Shown: positions 46,099-54,935 of the stretch, piece by piece
How positions within the stretch are numbered: the stretch's first letter is position 1
How the letters are laid out: each line of letters opens with the position of its first letter
Source: Mucilaginibacter empetricola
GTDB taxonomy: Bacteria > Bacteroidota > Bacteroidia > Sphingobacteriales > Sphingobacteriaceae
Direction: 5' to 3'
NCBI RefSeq assembly: GCF_024808665.1
Contig: NZ_JANUBZ010000006.1
Span: forward strand, 186,001-250,000
DNA: 64,000 bases
Made by a program: the position numbers and the translations under genes
Notes under the pieces: model-generated
The model's input: only the letters and a program-made list of their open reading frames with translations
Told to the model about the DNA's origin: nothing
Database searches by the model: none

Positions 46099-49000
46099 AT
46101 GCAAAAGATATATTCTACAAATAAAACCAGGCTTTTTATTGCAATGATATTGAGCTTCTTTGCGCTGAAAGGGATTTGCCAGCCCTCAATCAGTTACAGC
46201 AATAGTACGTTGACCTTTACAGTAGGCTCGCATATTGCGCCTATCTTTCCGGTCGTGAGCGGCACCAGTTTGCCTTATGCCTACGGCCAGACGATGACCA
46301 TAGCGGGCAGCGGGGTGTCGGGTTATTTGAACGGCACAGGGACAGCCGCCAAATTTTCAGTACCGGAATCAGTCGTTGCCGATGCCAGTGGCAATATCTA
46401 TGTGACGGATGGGTTTAACGGCTCGATTCGTGAAATATCGCCGACAGGGGTAGTAACTACCTTTTCAGGATCTGGCGCAGGCGGTGAAGTCAACGGTAGT
46501 GCAGGTACTGCCAGATTCGATCTCCCTATGGGCATATCATTTGATGGCAGCGGAAATCTGTATGTAGCGGATTTTTATGGAAATGTAATCCGTATGGTGA
46601 GCCCCACTGGAACGGCAAGTACCTATGCGGGAACCGGCACAGCAGGTTATGTAGATGGCCCTATAGCCAGCGCAGAATTCAACCATCCTATGGGCACAGC
46701 CGTAGATGCTGCAGGTAACGTATATGTATCCGATAATTACAATAGTGTTATCCGCAAGATTACCCCTGCGGGTGTGGTCAGCACTTTTGCGGGCAGCGGC
46801 ACCCCAGGCGATGATGATGGCGTAGGTACGGCGGCCCAGTTCAACAATCCACAGGGTTTAACCTTTGATGCTTCGGGTAACTTATATGTAGCCGATAAAA
46901 ATAACAATGTGATCCGCAAGATCACTCCGGCGGGAGTGGTGAGCACCTATGCTGCGGATAGCTATGAAGCGCTGGTTAATGGAGACAGCCCTACAGCCAG
47001 TTTTTTCTACCCGGTAGCGGCAGCGGTAGATGCAGTAGGAAACATGTATGTTTCAGACCAATATTACAGCGTCATCCGAAAGATCACACCGGGCGGCGTA
47101 GTCAGTACATTGGCAGGTAGCGGTACCGTTGGCTCAGCGGATGGCATCGGCACAGCAGCCAGTTTTAACAGCCCTAATGGAATAACGGTAGATGCAACCG
47201 GGAATATCTACGTTGCCGATGCAAGCAATAACAAAATTCGCAAGATCATCACGGGTGCTTACAGCATCACCCCGGCCTTACCGGCGGGCGTGGTGTTCGA
47301 TCGCGCCACAGGTGGTATCAGCGGAATACCGACAGTAGCAACCCCCACCGCCACTACCTATACCATAACGGCTGTCAATAGTCTGGGGCCCGGCCCTCCT
47401 GCCACAATTACCTTGGCAGTCAACCCGCAAAGTAGTGTTAACGTTAGTCAAAATCAAAACTATATAACGACTTTTACACCAAGACAAGCAGGAATTACAA
47501 ATAATGCTGCTCTGGCAACAGCAAGTACCGATAAAAATAATGTAGAAATCAATGTGCAATATTTTGATGGTTTAGGCAGGCCTATACAAACAGTGCAGGT
47601 AAAAGGATCACCAACTGGAAGAGATATAGTGCAGCCAATAGCATATGACCAATTTGGAAGAGAGACAAGCAAATATTTACCCTATGCAGTACAGCCGACA
47701 GCTGCAAGTGACGGAAGCTACAAAACAATTGCTTTGACAGATCAATCGGCGTTTTACGCCAGCCCGACAGGAAATACCTGGAATGCTCCGGCAGTTGTCA
47801 GTACACAGTACCCGGTTAGCAGCACAAATTATGAGCCATCGCCACTGAACAGAGTTGTAGAACAAGGTGATCCGGGAACGTCCTGGCAATTAAGTACAAG
47901 TGGAATAAGCGGCAGCGGGCATACGACTACTGTAGATTATGAAAGTAATGATCAAACTGTATTTAACTCCTCGATATTAACCAACAACCCTGGCAGTCGT
48001 ATGGTAGCCCTCTATACAACCGTCATTAATAGTGATTTGAGTCAAACTCTAGTGCGGGCGTCCAACACGGCCACTTATAATACGGGAACCCTTTACCTGA
48101 CCATTACGCGAGGTGAAAACTGGAATCCGACAAGTGACGGCTGCCTTAATACTACCGAAGAATATAAAGATATAGAGGGGCACGTAATATTAAAACGAAC
48201 TTATAATAATACGGGCAGTCAAATACAAATGCTAAGTACGTATTATATATACGATAATTTGGGCAATTTAGCCTTTGTGTTGCCACCGCAGTCTAATCCA
48301 GATGCGACCAACGCAATCAGCCAAACAACTTTAAATAACCTGTGTTACCAATACCATTATGACCAACGGAATAGGCTTATCCAAAAGCAATTACCAGGCA
48401 AAGGCGTTGAAGAAATGGTCTATGACCAGATAGATCAACTGTTATATGACCGTGACCCTTATAAAAAAGCCCTTGGCGAGTGGGGATATACCAAGTATGA
48501 TGGATTGGGACGGGTAATAACTACTGGTATTACGATAGATACAAGTTCCCGGGCTCCCTTACAGAGTTATGTAAACAATATGATTGCCCTGACAGATACG
48601 GTTAGCCAATGGGAAGTGCCCGTAACAGCTAACGGTATACAAGGTTACAGTGATACCGCATTCCCATGGGGCAATAACCAGATACCACTGGTGGTGAACT
48701 ATTATGACAATTATAGCTTTCCGGGACAACCGTCAACCGTGGTTTCACCAACCGGTGCCAGTACAATGACCAGGGGTTTGCCAACGGCTACCAAAACAGC
48801 GGTGCTGAATACGTCCGGCACTCCTTCCGCCACACCGGATATGCTATGGACGGTTCATTATTATGATGACCTGGGCAGGGTAACCCAAACCTATAACCAG
48901 CATTATCTTGGGGGTGTATTAAGTGCCAATAACTATGATGTGATCAAAACCGCTTATAGTTTCACCAATATACCGCTCACGGTAACCAGGATACATTCCA

Positions 49001-50853
49001 TTAGCGCTGTCCGAAATACCACTACGATAACAAATCAGTATGTATACGATCACATGGATCGCAAGGTAGGCACCTGGGAACAGCTTACCTACAGCCCTGG
49101 AATTGCCACCAGCCGCACGCTGATCTCCAACGTTATTTATAACGAGCTGGGCCAGGTGATGACTAAAAACCTGAATAGTTTGGATAGCCTTACTTTTTCA
49201 CAAAACATTGCTTACAATTACAATGAAAGGGGCTGGATGTTGGGCAGCAGTGCACCTTTATTCCAGATGCAGCTTCAGTATAATAATGTAAACAATGTAG
49301 CTGGCATCAGCCCCGTTGCGCAATACAACGGCAATATTGCCAGCCAGAGCTGGGGTACAAGTAGTATGCCTAATGCTAATAGTTATACTTATGCCTACGA
49401 TCAACTGAACAGGCTGATCTCTGGTACTGGCACCACGGGAAATACGGAAAATAATATCACTTATGACCTGAACGGAAATATCAGTACGCTTAATCGTTAC
49501 CAAACAACCTCAAATACCTTAATAGATCAACTGGCTTATACTTATATCAATGCTGCCGGTAACTATACCAATCAGCTGCAATACGTAAACGATAACAGTG
49601 GTTATTTCGGCACTACCGATTTAGTAAACGGAACAACCAATTATACTTATGACAATAATGGCAATATATTAAGCGGTATCAACACGGCCGTAACGACACA
49701 GAATAAGAATTATACTTATAATATGCTCAACCTGCCCGTTACCATCACCAAACCGACGGGAACGGTAACCTATACCTATGATGCCAGTGGCAGAAAGCTG
49801 AGGAAAGTAAGCGTAATAGGTGGCATTACAAAGACCACGGACTATATTGATGGCATCGAATATGATAACAGCAATACTTTTATCGGTTTTATACAAACAG
49901 AGGAAGGTAAGGTAGTACCCACCTCAACTACTAATAATTATATGAGCTATGATTATTACTATTATTTGGGCGATAATCTGGGCAATACAAGAGTAACATT
50001 CGATACCAAAAACGGCTTGATAACCCAGCTTCAAACAGATGACTATTATCCATTTGGGCTGGAGATCAACAGCCTTGTCAACAGTACTAAAAATGAATAT
50101 CTTTACAACAAGAAAGAGTTACAGGAGGAGTTAGGGCAATACGATTATGGTGCGAGGTTCTATGATCCAGTGATTGGGAAATGGACAGCTGTGGACCCTT
50201 TAGTTGAAGTAGGACAAGAAAGCATGACCCCATACGGTTATGTTTTTGATGATCCAATCAGTCATACAGATCCCGACGGTAAGGTTCCTTGCTGTGCTGT
50301 TGAAATAAGTGTGCTTGAAGCAGGCTTTACAGCGGCCGGTGAAGTGGAGGGTGGAAGTTTTGGTTCAGGGACACCAATTGCAGGTGGAATTGTACTTGGT
50401 ACACTAGGAGCTGTCGCCTCAGTTTATATTGGTGAACATCTTCCGAGCTATAGTGTTTCAATTAACACCGCTCATTCAGGCGGGAGCCCTGTGATGCAGC
50501 GTGATGGAAACTTACAACCAACGCCAATATTGCAGGGAGCTAGTAACAAAAATAGATTGCCAGATGTAGGAACGCCTAACACAATGGATACTAACAAACC
50601 AGGAACAACCACAAAGGTTTATGGTCCTAATGGACAGGTGCAAAAGGAATACAATAAAGGGCATCCTGAAGTCCATACACCTAGTAACGAAAGGAGTGAT
50701 CATGTGCATGATCACAGACCTAATCCAAATCCTGGAAACCCGACAAAAACAAAAAGGATGCCTGGAAGGGCCCCTAAACCCAATGAGATGCAAAAAGATA
50801 AAGCGAAACAACAGCAAAAGCAACAACAAAATAACACTAATTCAAGTACCTAG
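46099..50853 (+). CDS. Rhs polymorphic toxin with NHL propeller
   Basis: 1584 residues. Signal peptide; NHL repeats (about 74-382, units such as ASGNIYVTDGFNGSIREI); a putative Ig-like piece (He_PIG-like) near 390-440; a DUF6443 domain (about 447-600); many Rhs/YD repeats; and the core RFYDPVIGKWTAVDPL (about 1352). After DPDGKVP (about 1393) comes a variable tip of about 190 residues with HSGG, TKVYGPNGQVQKEYNKGHPE and SDHVHDHRPN, resembling polymorphic toxin type 24, but uncertain. It is an antibacterial contact toxin candidate. Confidence 0.82.
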   Translation: MQKIYSTNKTRLFIAMILSFFALKGICQPSISYSNSTLTFTVGSHIAPIFPVVSGTSLPYAYGQTMTIAGSGVSGYLNGTGTAAKFSVPESVVADASGNIYVTDGFNGSIREISPTGVVTTFSGSGAGGEVNGSAGTARFDLPMGISFDGSGNLYVADFYGNVIRMVSPTGTASTYAGTGTAGYVDGPIASAEFNHPMGTAVDAAGNVYVSDNYNSVIRKITPAGVVSTFAGSGTPGDDDGVGTAAQFNNPQGLTFDASGNLYVADKNNNVIRKITPAGVVSTYAADSYEALVNGDSPTASFFYPVAAAVDAVGNMYVSDQYYSVIRKITPGGVVSTLAGSGTVGSADGIGTAASFNSPNGITVDATGNIYVADASNNKIRKIITGAYSITPALPAGVVFDRATGGISGIPTVATPTATTYTITAVNSLGPGPPATITLAVNPQSSVNVSQNQNYITTFTPRQAGITNNAALATASTDKNNVEINVQYFDGLGRPIQTVQVKGSPTGRDIVQPIAYDQFGRETSKYLPYAVQPTAASDGSYKTIALTDQSAFYASPTGNTWNAPAVVSTQYPVSSTNYEPSPLNRVVEQGDPGTSWQLSTSGISGSGHTTTVDYESNDQTVFNSSILTNNPGSRMVALYTTVINSDLSQTLVRASNTATYNTGTLYLTITRGENWNPTSDGCLNTTEEYKDIEGHVILKRTYNNTGSQIQMLSTYYIYDNLGNLAFVLPPQSNPDATNAISQTTLNNLCYQYHYDQRNRLIQKQLPGKGVEEMVYDQIDQLLYDRDPYKKALGEWGYTKYDGLGRVITTGITIDTSSRAPLQSYVNNMIALTDTVSQWEVPVTANGIQGYSDTAFPWGNNQIPLVVNYYDNYSFPGQPSTVVSPTGASTMTRGLPTATKTAVLNTSGTPSATPDMLWTVHYYDDLGRVTQTYNQHYLGGVLSANNYDVIKTAYSFTNIPLTVTRIHSISAVRNTTTITNQYVYDHMDRKVGTWEQLTYSPGIATSRTLISNVIYNELGQVMTKNLNSLDSLTFSQNIAYNYNERGWMLGSSAPLFQMQLQYNNVNNVAGISPVAQYNGNIASQSWGTSSMPNANSYTYAYDQLNRLISGTGTTGNTENNITYDLNGNISTLNRYQTTSNTLIDQLAYTYINAAGNYTNQLQYVNDNSGYFGTTDLVNGTTNYTYDNNGNILSGINTAVTTQNKNYTYNMLNLPVTITKPTGTVTYTYDASGRKLRKVSVIGGITKTTDYIDGIEYDNSNTFIGFIQTEEGKVVPTSTTNNYMSYDYYYYLGDNLGNTRVTFDTKNGLITQLQTDDYYPFGLEINSLVNSTKNEYLYNKKELQEELGQYDYGARFYDPVIGKWTAVDPLVEVGQESMTPYGYVFDDPISHTDPDGKVPCCAVEISVLEAGFTAAGEVEGGSFGSGTPIAGGIVLGTLGAVASVYIGEHLPSYSVSINTAHSGGSPVMQRDGNLQPTPILQGASNKNRLPDVGTPNTMDTNKPGTTTKVYGPNGQVQKEYNKGHPEVHTPSNERSDHVHDHRPNPNPGNPTKTKRMPGRAPKPNEMQKDKAKQQQKQQQNNTNSST

Positions 50854-51231
50854 ATGAAATTAATAGGCAGAGATCACATTCTATTTGAACGATTGACGAG
50901 CGACATTCAGATTATTAGCTCATCAATAACGAAGTTTAATATATTCATAACTAATGATGATGAGCTTGTTATCGAAATCGATTTTAAACTTCTATATCAA
51001 TCCGAATCAGTTTTGAAATTGAGGTTCAAGGGAGTCAAGGAATATTCGTTTTATTGGAACATAAGACATAGCTTCTATCATGTGGAGACTTATAAGCTCA
51101 TAAAAAAGGAAGATCTCTTTTATGTGAGCTTCGATCCAGAAGATGAAAGCTTATTGGATACTTCTGAAGGTGATCAAGACTTCATACTGTTTAGTGAGTT
51201 TGAGGGCTATTACATTGCCTCTTTGGCATAG
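50854..51231 (+). CDS. Putative immunity protein for the Rhs tip
   Basis: 125 residues, acidic, no signal peptide. It begins directly after the Rhs stop (TAG then ATG), the standard place for an immunity gene. Features include DDELVIEIDFKLLYQSES and VSFDPEDESLLD. No family is recognised. It should bind and block the tip in the cytosol (inference from position). Confidence 0.65.
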   Translation: MKLIGRDHILFERLTSDIQIISSSITKFNIFITNDDELVIEIDFKLLYQSESVLKLRFKGVKEYSFYWNIRHSFYHVETYKLIKKEDLFYVSFDPEDESLLDTSEGDQDFILFSEFEGYYIASLA

Positions 51232-51309
51232 CAGATTCATAGCCTGGATCGTGATGGTGGCGCGACAAGCGCAAAACTTCATGTGAATTTGATACTAAAA
51301 ACTCATGAT

Positions 51310-51346
51310 AACAAAAGCCTGGCAAAGTGCCGGGCTTTTGTTATTT
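51310..51346. terminator. Stem-loop terminator between the immunity gene and the HTH remnant
   Basis: AACAAAAGCCTGGCA pairs with TGCCGGGCTTTTGTT around AAG, followed by ATTTT; the A-rich left arm also gives a T run on the other strand. It is probably bidirectional. Confidence 0.85.
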
Positions 51347-51544
51347 TAGATGGGCCTTCCTAGCCTTATAATCCCTAATAAGTGCGTCGATAACCATATA
51401 GACTTGTGTCTGTTCTTCCTCTGATAGAGAAGTTATTTCGTTTATAGGGGTTAGTATAACGGAGTCTAACTTAGTATCGGTTATTTCAGAAAGGTAATCT
51501 AATGATATATCTAAAGCTCTAGAAAGACATGCTACAACTTCAAC
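51341..51544 (-). pseudogene. C-terminal remnant of an XRE regulator
   Basis: One minus-strand frame gives VEVVACLSRALDISLDYLSE then SEEEQTQVYMVIDALIRDYK, the end of XRE-type regulators (the pattern after the HTH). It is bounded upstream by a stop, and the HTH part is absent. Not in a normal gene; a broken regulator near the right end of the element. Confidence 0.65.
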
Positions 51545-51645
51545 CTATTATTAAACGCATTGAAGTTTGAAACTTGTTTTTTAGATTTGCCCCAACCGCG
51601 ATTTTGTTTTCCCAAATTCCATCTAAAATTAGTTTATTTGGGGAT

Positions 51646-52752
51646 ATGGTTTTTAAAAAAGAACTGCGCGCACTTTGGAATAAATTAACTTCGGACATCA
51701 CTGAAATTCCTGAAATTTTAAAACCTTCTTATTTCCCCGGCTTAGATGGACTAAGGGCTATCTCTATAATTATTGTGGTGATAAGCCATTTATTTAAAGT
51801 AGGGTGGTCAAAATATTTTGACGGTGAGATGGGCGTGGAGATTTTTTTTGTAATTAGTGGGTTTCTTATTACAACTCTTCTTTTAAAAGAAAAAGTCAAG
51901 TTTGGTAAAGTATCATTGAAACAATTTTATATTAGAAGAGCATTAAGAATTTTTCCAGTGGCTTATCTATATCTATTTAGTTTATTAATACTCACCATCG
52001 TTTTTAATCTAAATACCACATTGAAAATGTTCCTTTCGGCGGGAGCGTATATTGTTAATATTCCATTAATTCATGGAAAAAACTGGCAAACAGCACATTT
52101 TTGGAGTTTATCGGTGGAAGAACAATTTTACTTGATTTTCCCATTCTTTCTAATCAGAAATCCCAACAGATTTTTAATTTTTATCGCTACATTTTTACTA
52201 GTCTTGCCGTTGATCGTATTGGTTGGGATACTACCGTTAAACTTTTATAATAGTCACCTTTTCATACATAAATTTATCCGCCTTTTTGCGTTCTTATTTG
52301 CGCTGGGGACTGCATCAATTTTGATTGGTGCGGCGATTTCGATATTGCTTTTTAAAGAAGTAATTATTTTGAAATGGCCTTCAATTTACTTTTTGAGTTT
52401 TTTTATTTTCGTTCTTGCAATAGTCATCCGCTATCAAGATTTCTTGAATGATTATGTCAGGGAATATATATTTGCACTTTTGATAGGGTACACAATTATA
52501 CTAAATTTAAAAAAAGACAATTTCTTCTCTGTAATACTGAATCATCCTTTAATGATTAAACTTGGGGTTCTTTCTTATAGTATTTATGTTTGGCAGCAGT
52601 TGTTTACGAACGAACAGCCCTGGAGTGGGCAATTTAAATATAGTGATAATATTTTATTGAATTTATTTGTCCTTTTTATTGTGGCTTACTGTTCTTATAA
52701 TTTTTATGAACGTAAATTTTTAAAGCTTAAAAGAAGATATACCACCGTATGA
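51646..52752 (+). CDS. Acyltransferase 3 family membrane protein
   Basis: 368 residues from the ATG at 51646 (GGGG just before it); the frame is open from 51574. SYFPGLDGLRAISIIIVVIS with a conserved His (SHLF), FFVISGFLITTLLL and RRALRIFPVAY are family signatures of OatA-like O-acyltransferases. About ten membrane helices. It transfers acyl groups to surface sugars. Being on a mobile element, it may alter the host surface (inference). Confidence 0.88.
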   Translation: MVFKKELRALWNKLTSDITEIPEILKPSYFPGLDGLRAISIIIVVISHLFKVGWSKYFDGEMGVEIFFVISGFLITTLLLKEKVKFGKVSLKQFYIRRALRIFPVAYLYLFSLLILTIVFNLNTTLKMFLSAGAYIVNIPLIHGKNWQTAHFWSLSVEEQFYLIFPFFLIRNPNRFLIFIATFLLVLPLIVLVGILPLNFYNSHLFIHKFIRLFAFLFALGTASILIGAAISILLFKEVIILKWPSIYFLSFFIFVLAIVIRYQDFLNDYVREYIFALLIGYTIILNLKKDNFFSVILNHPLMIKLGVLSYSIYVWQQLFTNEQPWSGQFKYSDNILLNLFVLFIVAYCSYNFYERKFLKLKRRYTTV

Positions 52753-52824
52753 TATTTAAGAATCGCCTAACAGATATGGAAAACACTCTAATGATTATAA
52801 AATCGAATCAATAAAAAATACCGC

Positions 52825-53301
52825 TCAATCTTGGCGGTATTGTGTTTTTTGAGGCCCTGAAAGTTCAAGCCACAAGTTGTAAATTACAGTTCTAATAGTT
52901 GCATTTTTAATCAGGTATCCTGCTTCATAACGTTTAACAGTGGCTATATCAATAGCCAACAGCTTTGCACATTTTGTAATGTTTAACCCGTTGCAATATC
53001 GAACTTGTTTTAACTTCCCAGCCATACTTTCTGTTTCGTGGGAAAATGGATAGTACCCAATAAAAGAAATTATAACCGGATAATACTGCACCTGCGGAAC
53101 AAACCTGCCATTCTCCCAATACGTGATAGTGTCTTCGGATACGTTAATCATTGCCGCAATCTCTTTTTGCAATAAGCCTTTGTCCATCCGAACTTTTTTA
53201 ATATGTTCACCTAATGTTTGCGGAGTGATAGGATACCCCTTTTTGTATGGTCTTACAACTGTTTTCTGGTATTGGTAAAAAGGCAACGCAGGGATGTCCA
53301 T
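52825..53301 (-). CDS. Double helix-turn-helix (XRE-type) protein at the right end of the element
   Basis: 158 residues in the integrated state; its ATG (53299-53301) is host comM antisense DNA outside the element. Two HTH segments: TLGEHIKKVRMDKGLLQKEI with NVSEDTITYWENGR (about 28-65), and KLKQVRYCNGLNITKCAKLL with DIATVKRYEAG (about 93-130). The family occurs with recombinases in other bacteria. In the circular element residues 3-158 would be in frame with the recombinase's first 490 codons, so it may be a fusion or have its own later start. Confidence 0.8.
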   Translation of the reverse strand: MDIPALPFYQYQKTVVRPYKKGYPITPQTLGEHIKKVRMDKGLLQKEIAAMINVSEDTITYWENGRFVPQVQYYPVIISFIGYYPFSHETESMAGKLKQVRYCNGLNITKCAKLLAIDIATVKRYEAGYLIKNATIRTVIYNLWLELSGPQKTQYRQD

Positions 53302-53308
53302 GCGGATA
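53283..53308. other. attR junction of the serine-recombinase element
   Basis: The element side ends GCAACGCAGGGA, TG is at 53295-53296, and the host comM side continues TCCATGCGGATAC. The arm GCAACGCA mirrors TGTGTTGC of attL at 7 of 8 bases, so the two halves form a symmetric attP around TG. Confidence 0.88.
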
Positions 53309-53780
53309 CTTCAATCACCCCGAGAAGGAATGTATCTGCCCGCCGGGAACGGTGCAGAAATATTTGAGCAAAATATCTGGTCCGCTGTTGGATCGTATAG
53401 ACCTGCACGTAGAAGTAACCCCGGTAAACTTTACCGAACTGGCATCAGACCGCCTGGCCGAAAGGAGCGAATTTATTCGCGAAAGGGTAATCAAAGCACG
53501 GGATATACAGGCCGAACGTTTCGACAACCGACCCGATCTACATGCCAATGCCCAGATGAGTCCGCAAATGGTACGCGACATTTGCAAAATAAGCGAAGCC
53601 GGACAAAGTCTGCTTAAAAAAGCGATGGAAAAACTGGGCCTCTCCGCCCGGGCATATGACCGTATCCTGAAAGTATCCCGCACCATTGCCGACCTGGCCG
53701 GCAGCGAAGAAATTCAATTAGAGCATTTGGCAGAAGCTATCCAGTTCAGGAGTTTGGACAGGGAGGGGTGGGCTGGGTAG
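53295..53780 (+). pseudogene. comM: comM (yifB) 3' part, separated from its start by the element
   Basis: 161 codons (plus stop) that continue the family from CPCGYFNHPEKECICPPG, a zinc-like Cys motif, then LDRIDLHVEVTPV, then the C-terminal chelatase domain (RVIKARDIQAERF; LGLSARAYDRILKVSRTIAD). With 351 codons from the left part it gives 512 residues, the usual ComM size. It is now without its own start. Confidence 0.95.
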
Positions 53781-54232
53781 TGGCCGGTGCGGAGACGCAG
53801 TCTCCGGGCATATTGGTCCGTAGTTTGGAAACTACGGACAGCAATAAGCAAAAGGCGAATAAAAGTGGAAACAATATTATAATTCCAGGCAATGATGACT
53901 TAACTAATAACGGAAATGATCCAAATGATCCGATGCGAGGAGGTCGTCAAAATCAAAGAGACCAAAGTATAAAACGTTACCCAAAGGAGTTTCAAAAGTG
54001 GTATCATAAAGAATACAAGCCCGACGTACACCCCGGTAGAAACGCGACGCCTGAAGAGCTTGAAGAAGGCTATCAGGATTGGTTAGATCAAAACAGTAAA
54101 ACTGTTGGAACAGGATTAACATGGGGACTTATCGGTTGGGGGGCATATGAAGGTGTCAAATGGGGAATAGCAGGATTGGCTGCTATAGAAACGGGCGGTA
54201 CGTCGTTAATTGCAGCAGGGAGTTTACCATAA
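53768..54232 (+). CDS. Orphan Rhs-tip-like protein
   Basis: 154 residues, overlapping the comM end by 13 bases. The N-terminal 20 residues are encoded by two palindromes, so the true start may be later. It contains PMRGGRQNQRDQSIKRYPKE, then WYHKEYKPDVHPGRNATPEE and a hydrophobic C-terminus (TGLTWGLIGWGAYEGVKWGI). It resembles variable C-terminal tips of Rhs proteins without the Rhs body. Followed after 15 bases by a likely immunity gene. Confidence 0.55.
   Translation: MGWVVAGAETQSPGILVRSLETTDSNKQKANKSGNNIIIPGNDDLTNNGNDPNDPMRGGRQNQRDQSIKRYPKEFQKWYHKEYKPDVHPGRNATPEELEEGYQDWLDQNSKTVGTGLTWGLIGWGAYEGVKWGIAGLAAIETGGTSLIAAGSLP
53791..53839. repeat. Two REP-like palindromes after comM
   Basis: GGAGAC-GCA-GTCTCC at 53791-53805 and GTCCGTAGTTT-GG-AAACTACGGAC at 53816-53839. 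They sit just past the comM stop and may act as terminators or REP elements. Confidence 0.7.
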
Positions 54233-54247
54233 AATAAATCAACGAAA

Positions 54248-54742
54248 ATGACTACAGAATTTTATAAAGCAATAAAATCTATTAATAACGAAGCACTTTC
54301 TGAGGAAGATAAAGAGGAGTTATTGAGACTATTTATGGTGACAAATGATTCTCTCATAAGAGATTATATCGCTATAGTCTTTTCTGACACTCATTTTGAC
54401 AAAGCAGTTCCATATATATTGAAGAAAATCAAAGATAAAAAATTACGTAACAATAATGGGACATTAATAGCTGCTTTAAGGGAATTAGACGCGAGTGAAC
54501 ATTTTAATGAGTTTGCGAAAATAATCTGTACTCAAGACTATGAGGCAAGATTATGGGCACTAGACTTGATAGAAGATTTTGTAAATATAGTTCCTTTGAG
54601 GTTAAAGAAGAGAGCATTAAATACTTTGTCTTCTTATAAGGAATCCAGTGATTCCTTTCAGCAAATGGATGACGAACATAGTAGATTGGACTTTATAAAT
54701 CAAGCCGTTGAAATAATAGAGTCATCAGAAAAAAAAGTCTAA
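54248..54742 (+). CDS. Putative immunity protein (HEAT-like helical)
   Basis: 164 residues, acidic and all-helical, with HEAT-like pairs (VPYILKKIKDKKLRNNNGTL; YEARLWALDLIEDFVNIVPL). No signal peptide. Located directly after an Rhs-tip-like gene, with a strong terminator after it, the usual layout of a toxin tip and its immunity gene. No family assigned. Confidence 0.6.
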   Translation: MTTEFYKAIKSINNEALSEEDKEELLRLFMVTNDSLIRDYIAIVFSDTHFDKAVPYILKKIKDKKLRNNNGTLIAALRELDASEHFNEFAKIICTQDYEARLWALDLIEDFVNIVPLRLKKRALNTLSSYKESSDSFQQMDDEHSRLDFINQAVEIIESSEKKV

Positions 54743-54783
54743 ATACCAAAGCCCGGCAGTCTATACAGCCGGGCTTTGGTATT
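54742..54783. terminator. Strong bidirectional-type terminator
   Basis: AATACCAAAGCCCGGC pairs perfectly (16 bases) with GCCGGGCTTTGGTATT around a ten-base loop, starting at the last base of the stop codon of the immunity-like gene. Confidence 0.9.
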
Positions 54784-54935
54784 ATAATGCGAACATATTA
54801 TTAATAAAGAAACCCTTTGTATAACATTAATAATTTAAGAGCAGATATAGTATAACGGGCCAGCCTTTCATGCGGGCCACAAGCCGGGGACGCTTGCGGC
54901 AGCGAATGATAAAAGCAATTTTGTATTTTTAAAGT

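Larger units (their letters stand above)
20042..53294. mobile_element. 33.25-kb integrative element inserted in comM
   Basis: The element is bounded by TG at 20042 and TG at 53295 and includes a large serine recombinase at its left end. The restored host gene and symmetric attP arms fix the ends. Cargo includes two tyrosine recombinases, two VirD4/HerA-like ATPases, an ArdC-like protein, a transposase, a Rhs toxin locus and several unknown genes. No relaxase, VirB4 or pilus genes are recognised, so it is probably a mobilizable or non-conjugative island, possibly composite. Confidence 0.9.

Noticed and set aside
20042..53294. Idea that a tyrosine recombinase inserted the element at comM
   Set aside because: The junctions share only two bases and no long direct repeat or tRNA, as expected for a serine recombinase; the tyrosine enzymes are internal.
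20042..53294. Relaxase or full conjugation system
   Set aside because: No HUH relaxase, VirB4 or pilus motifs seen in any protein of the element.
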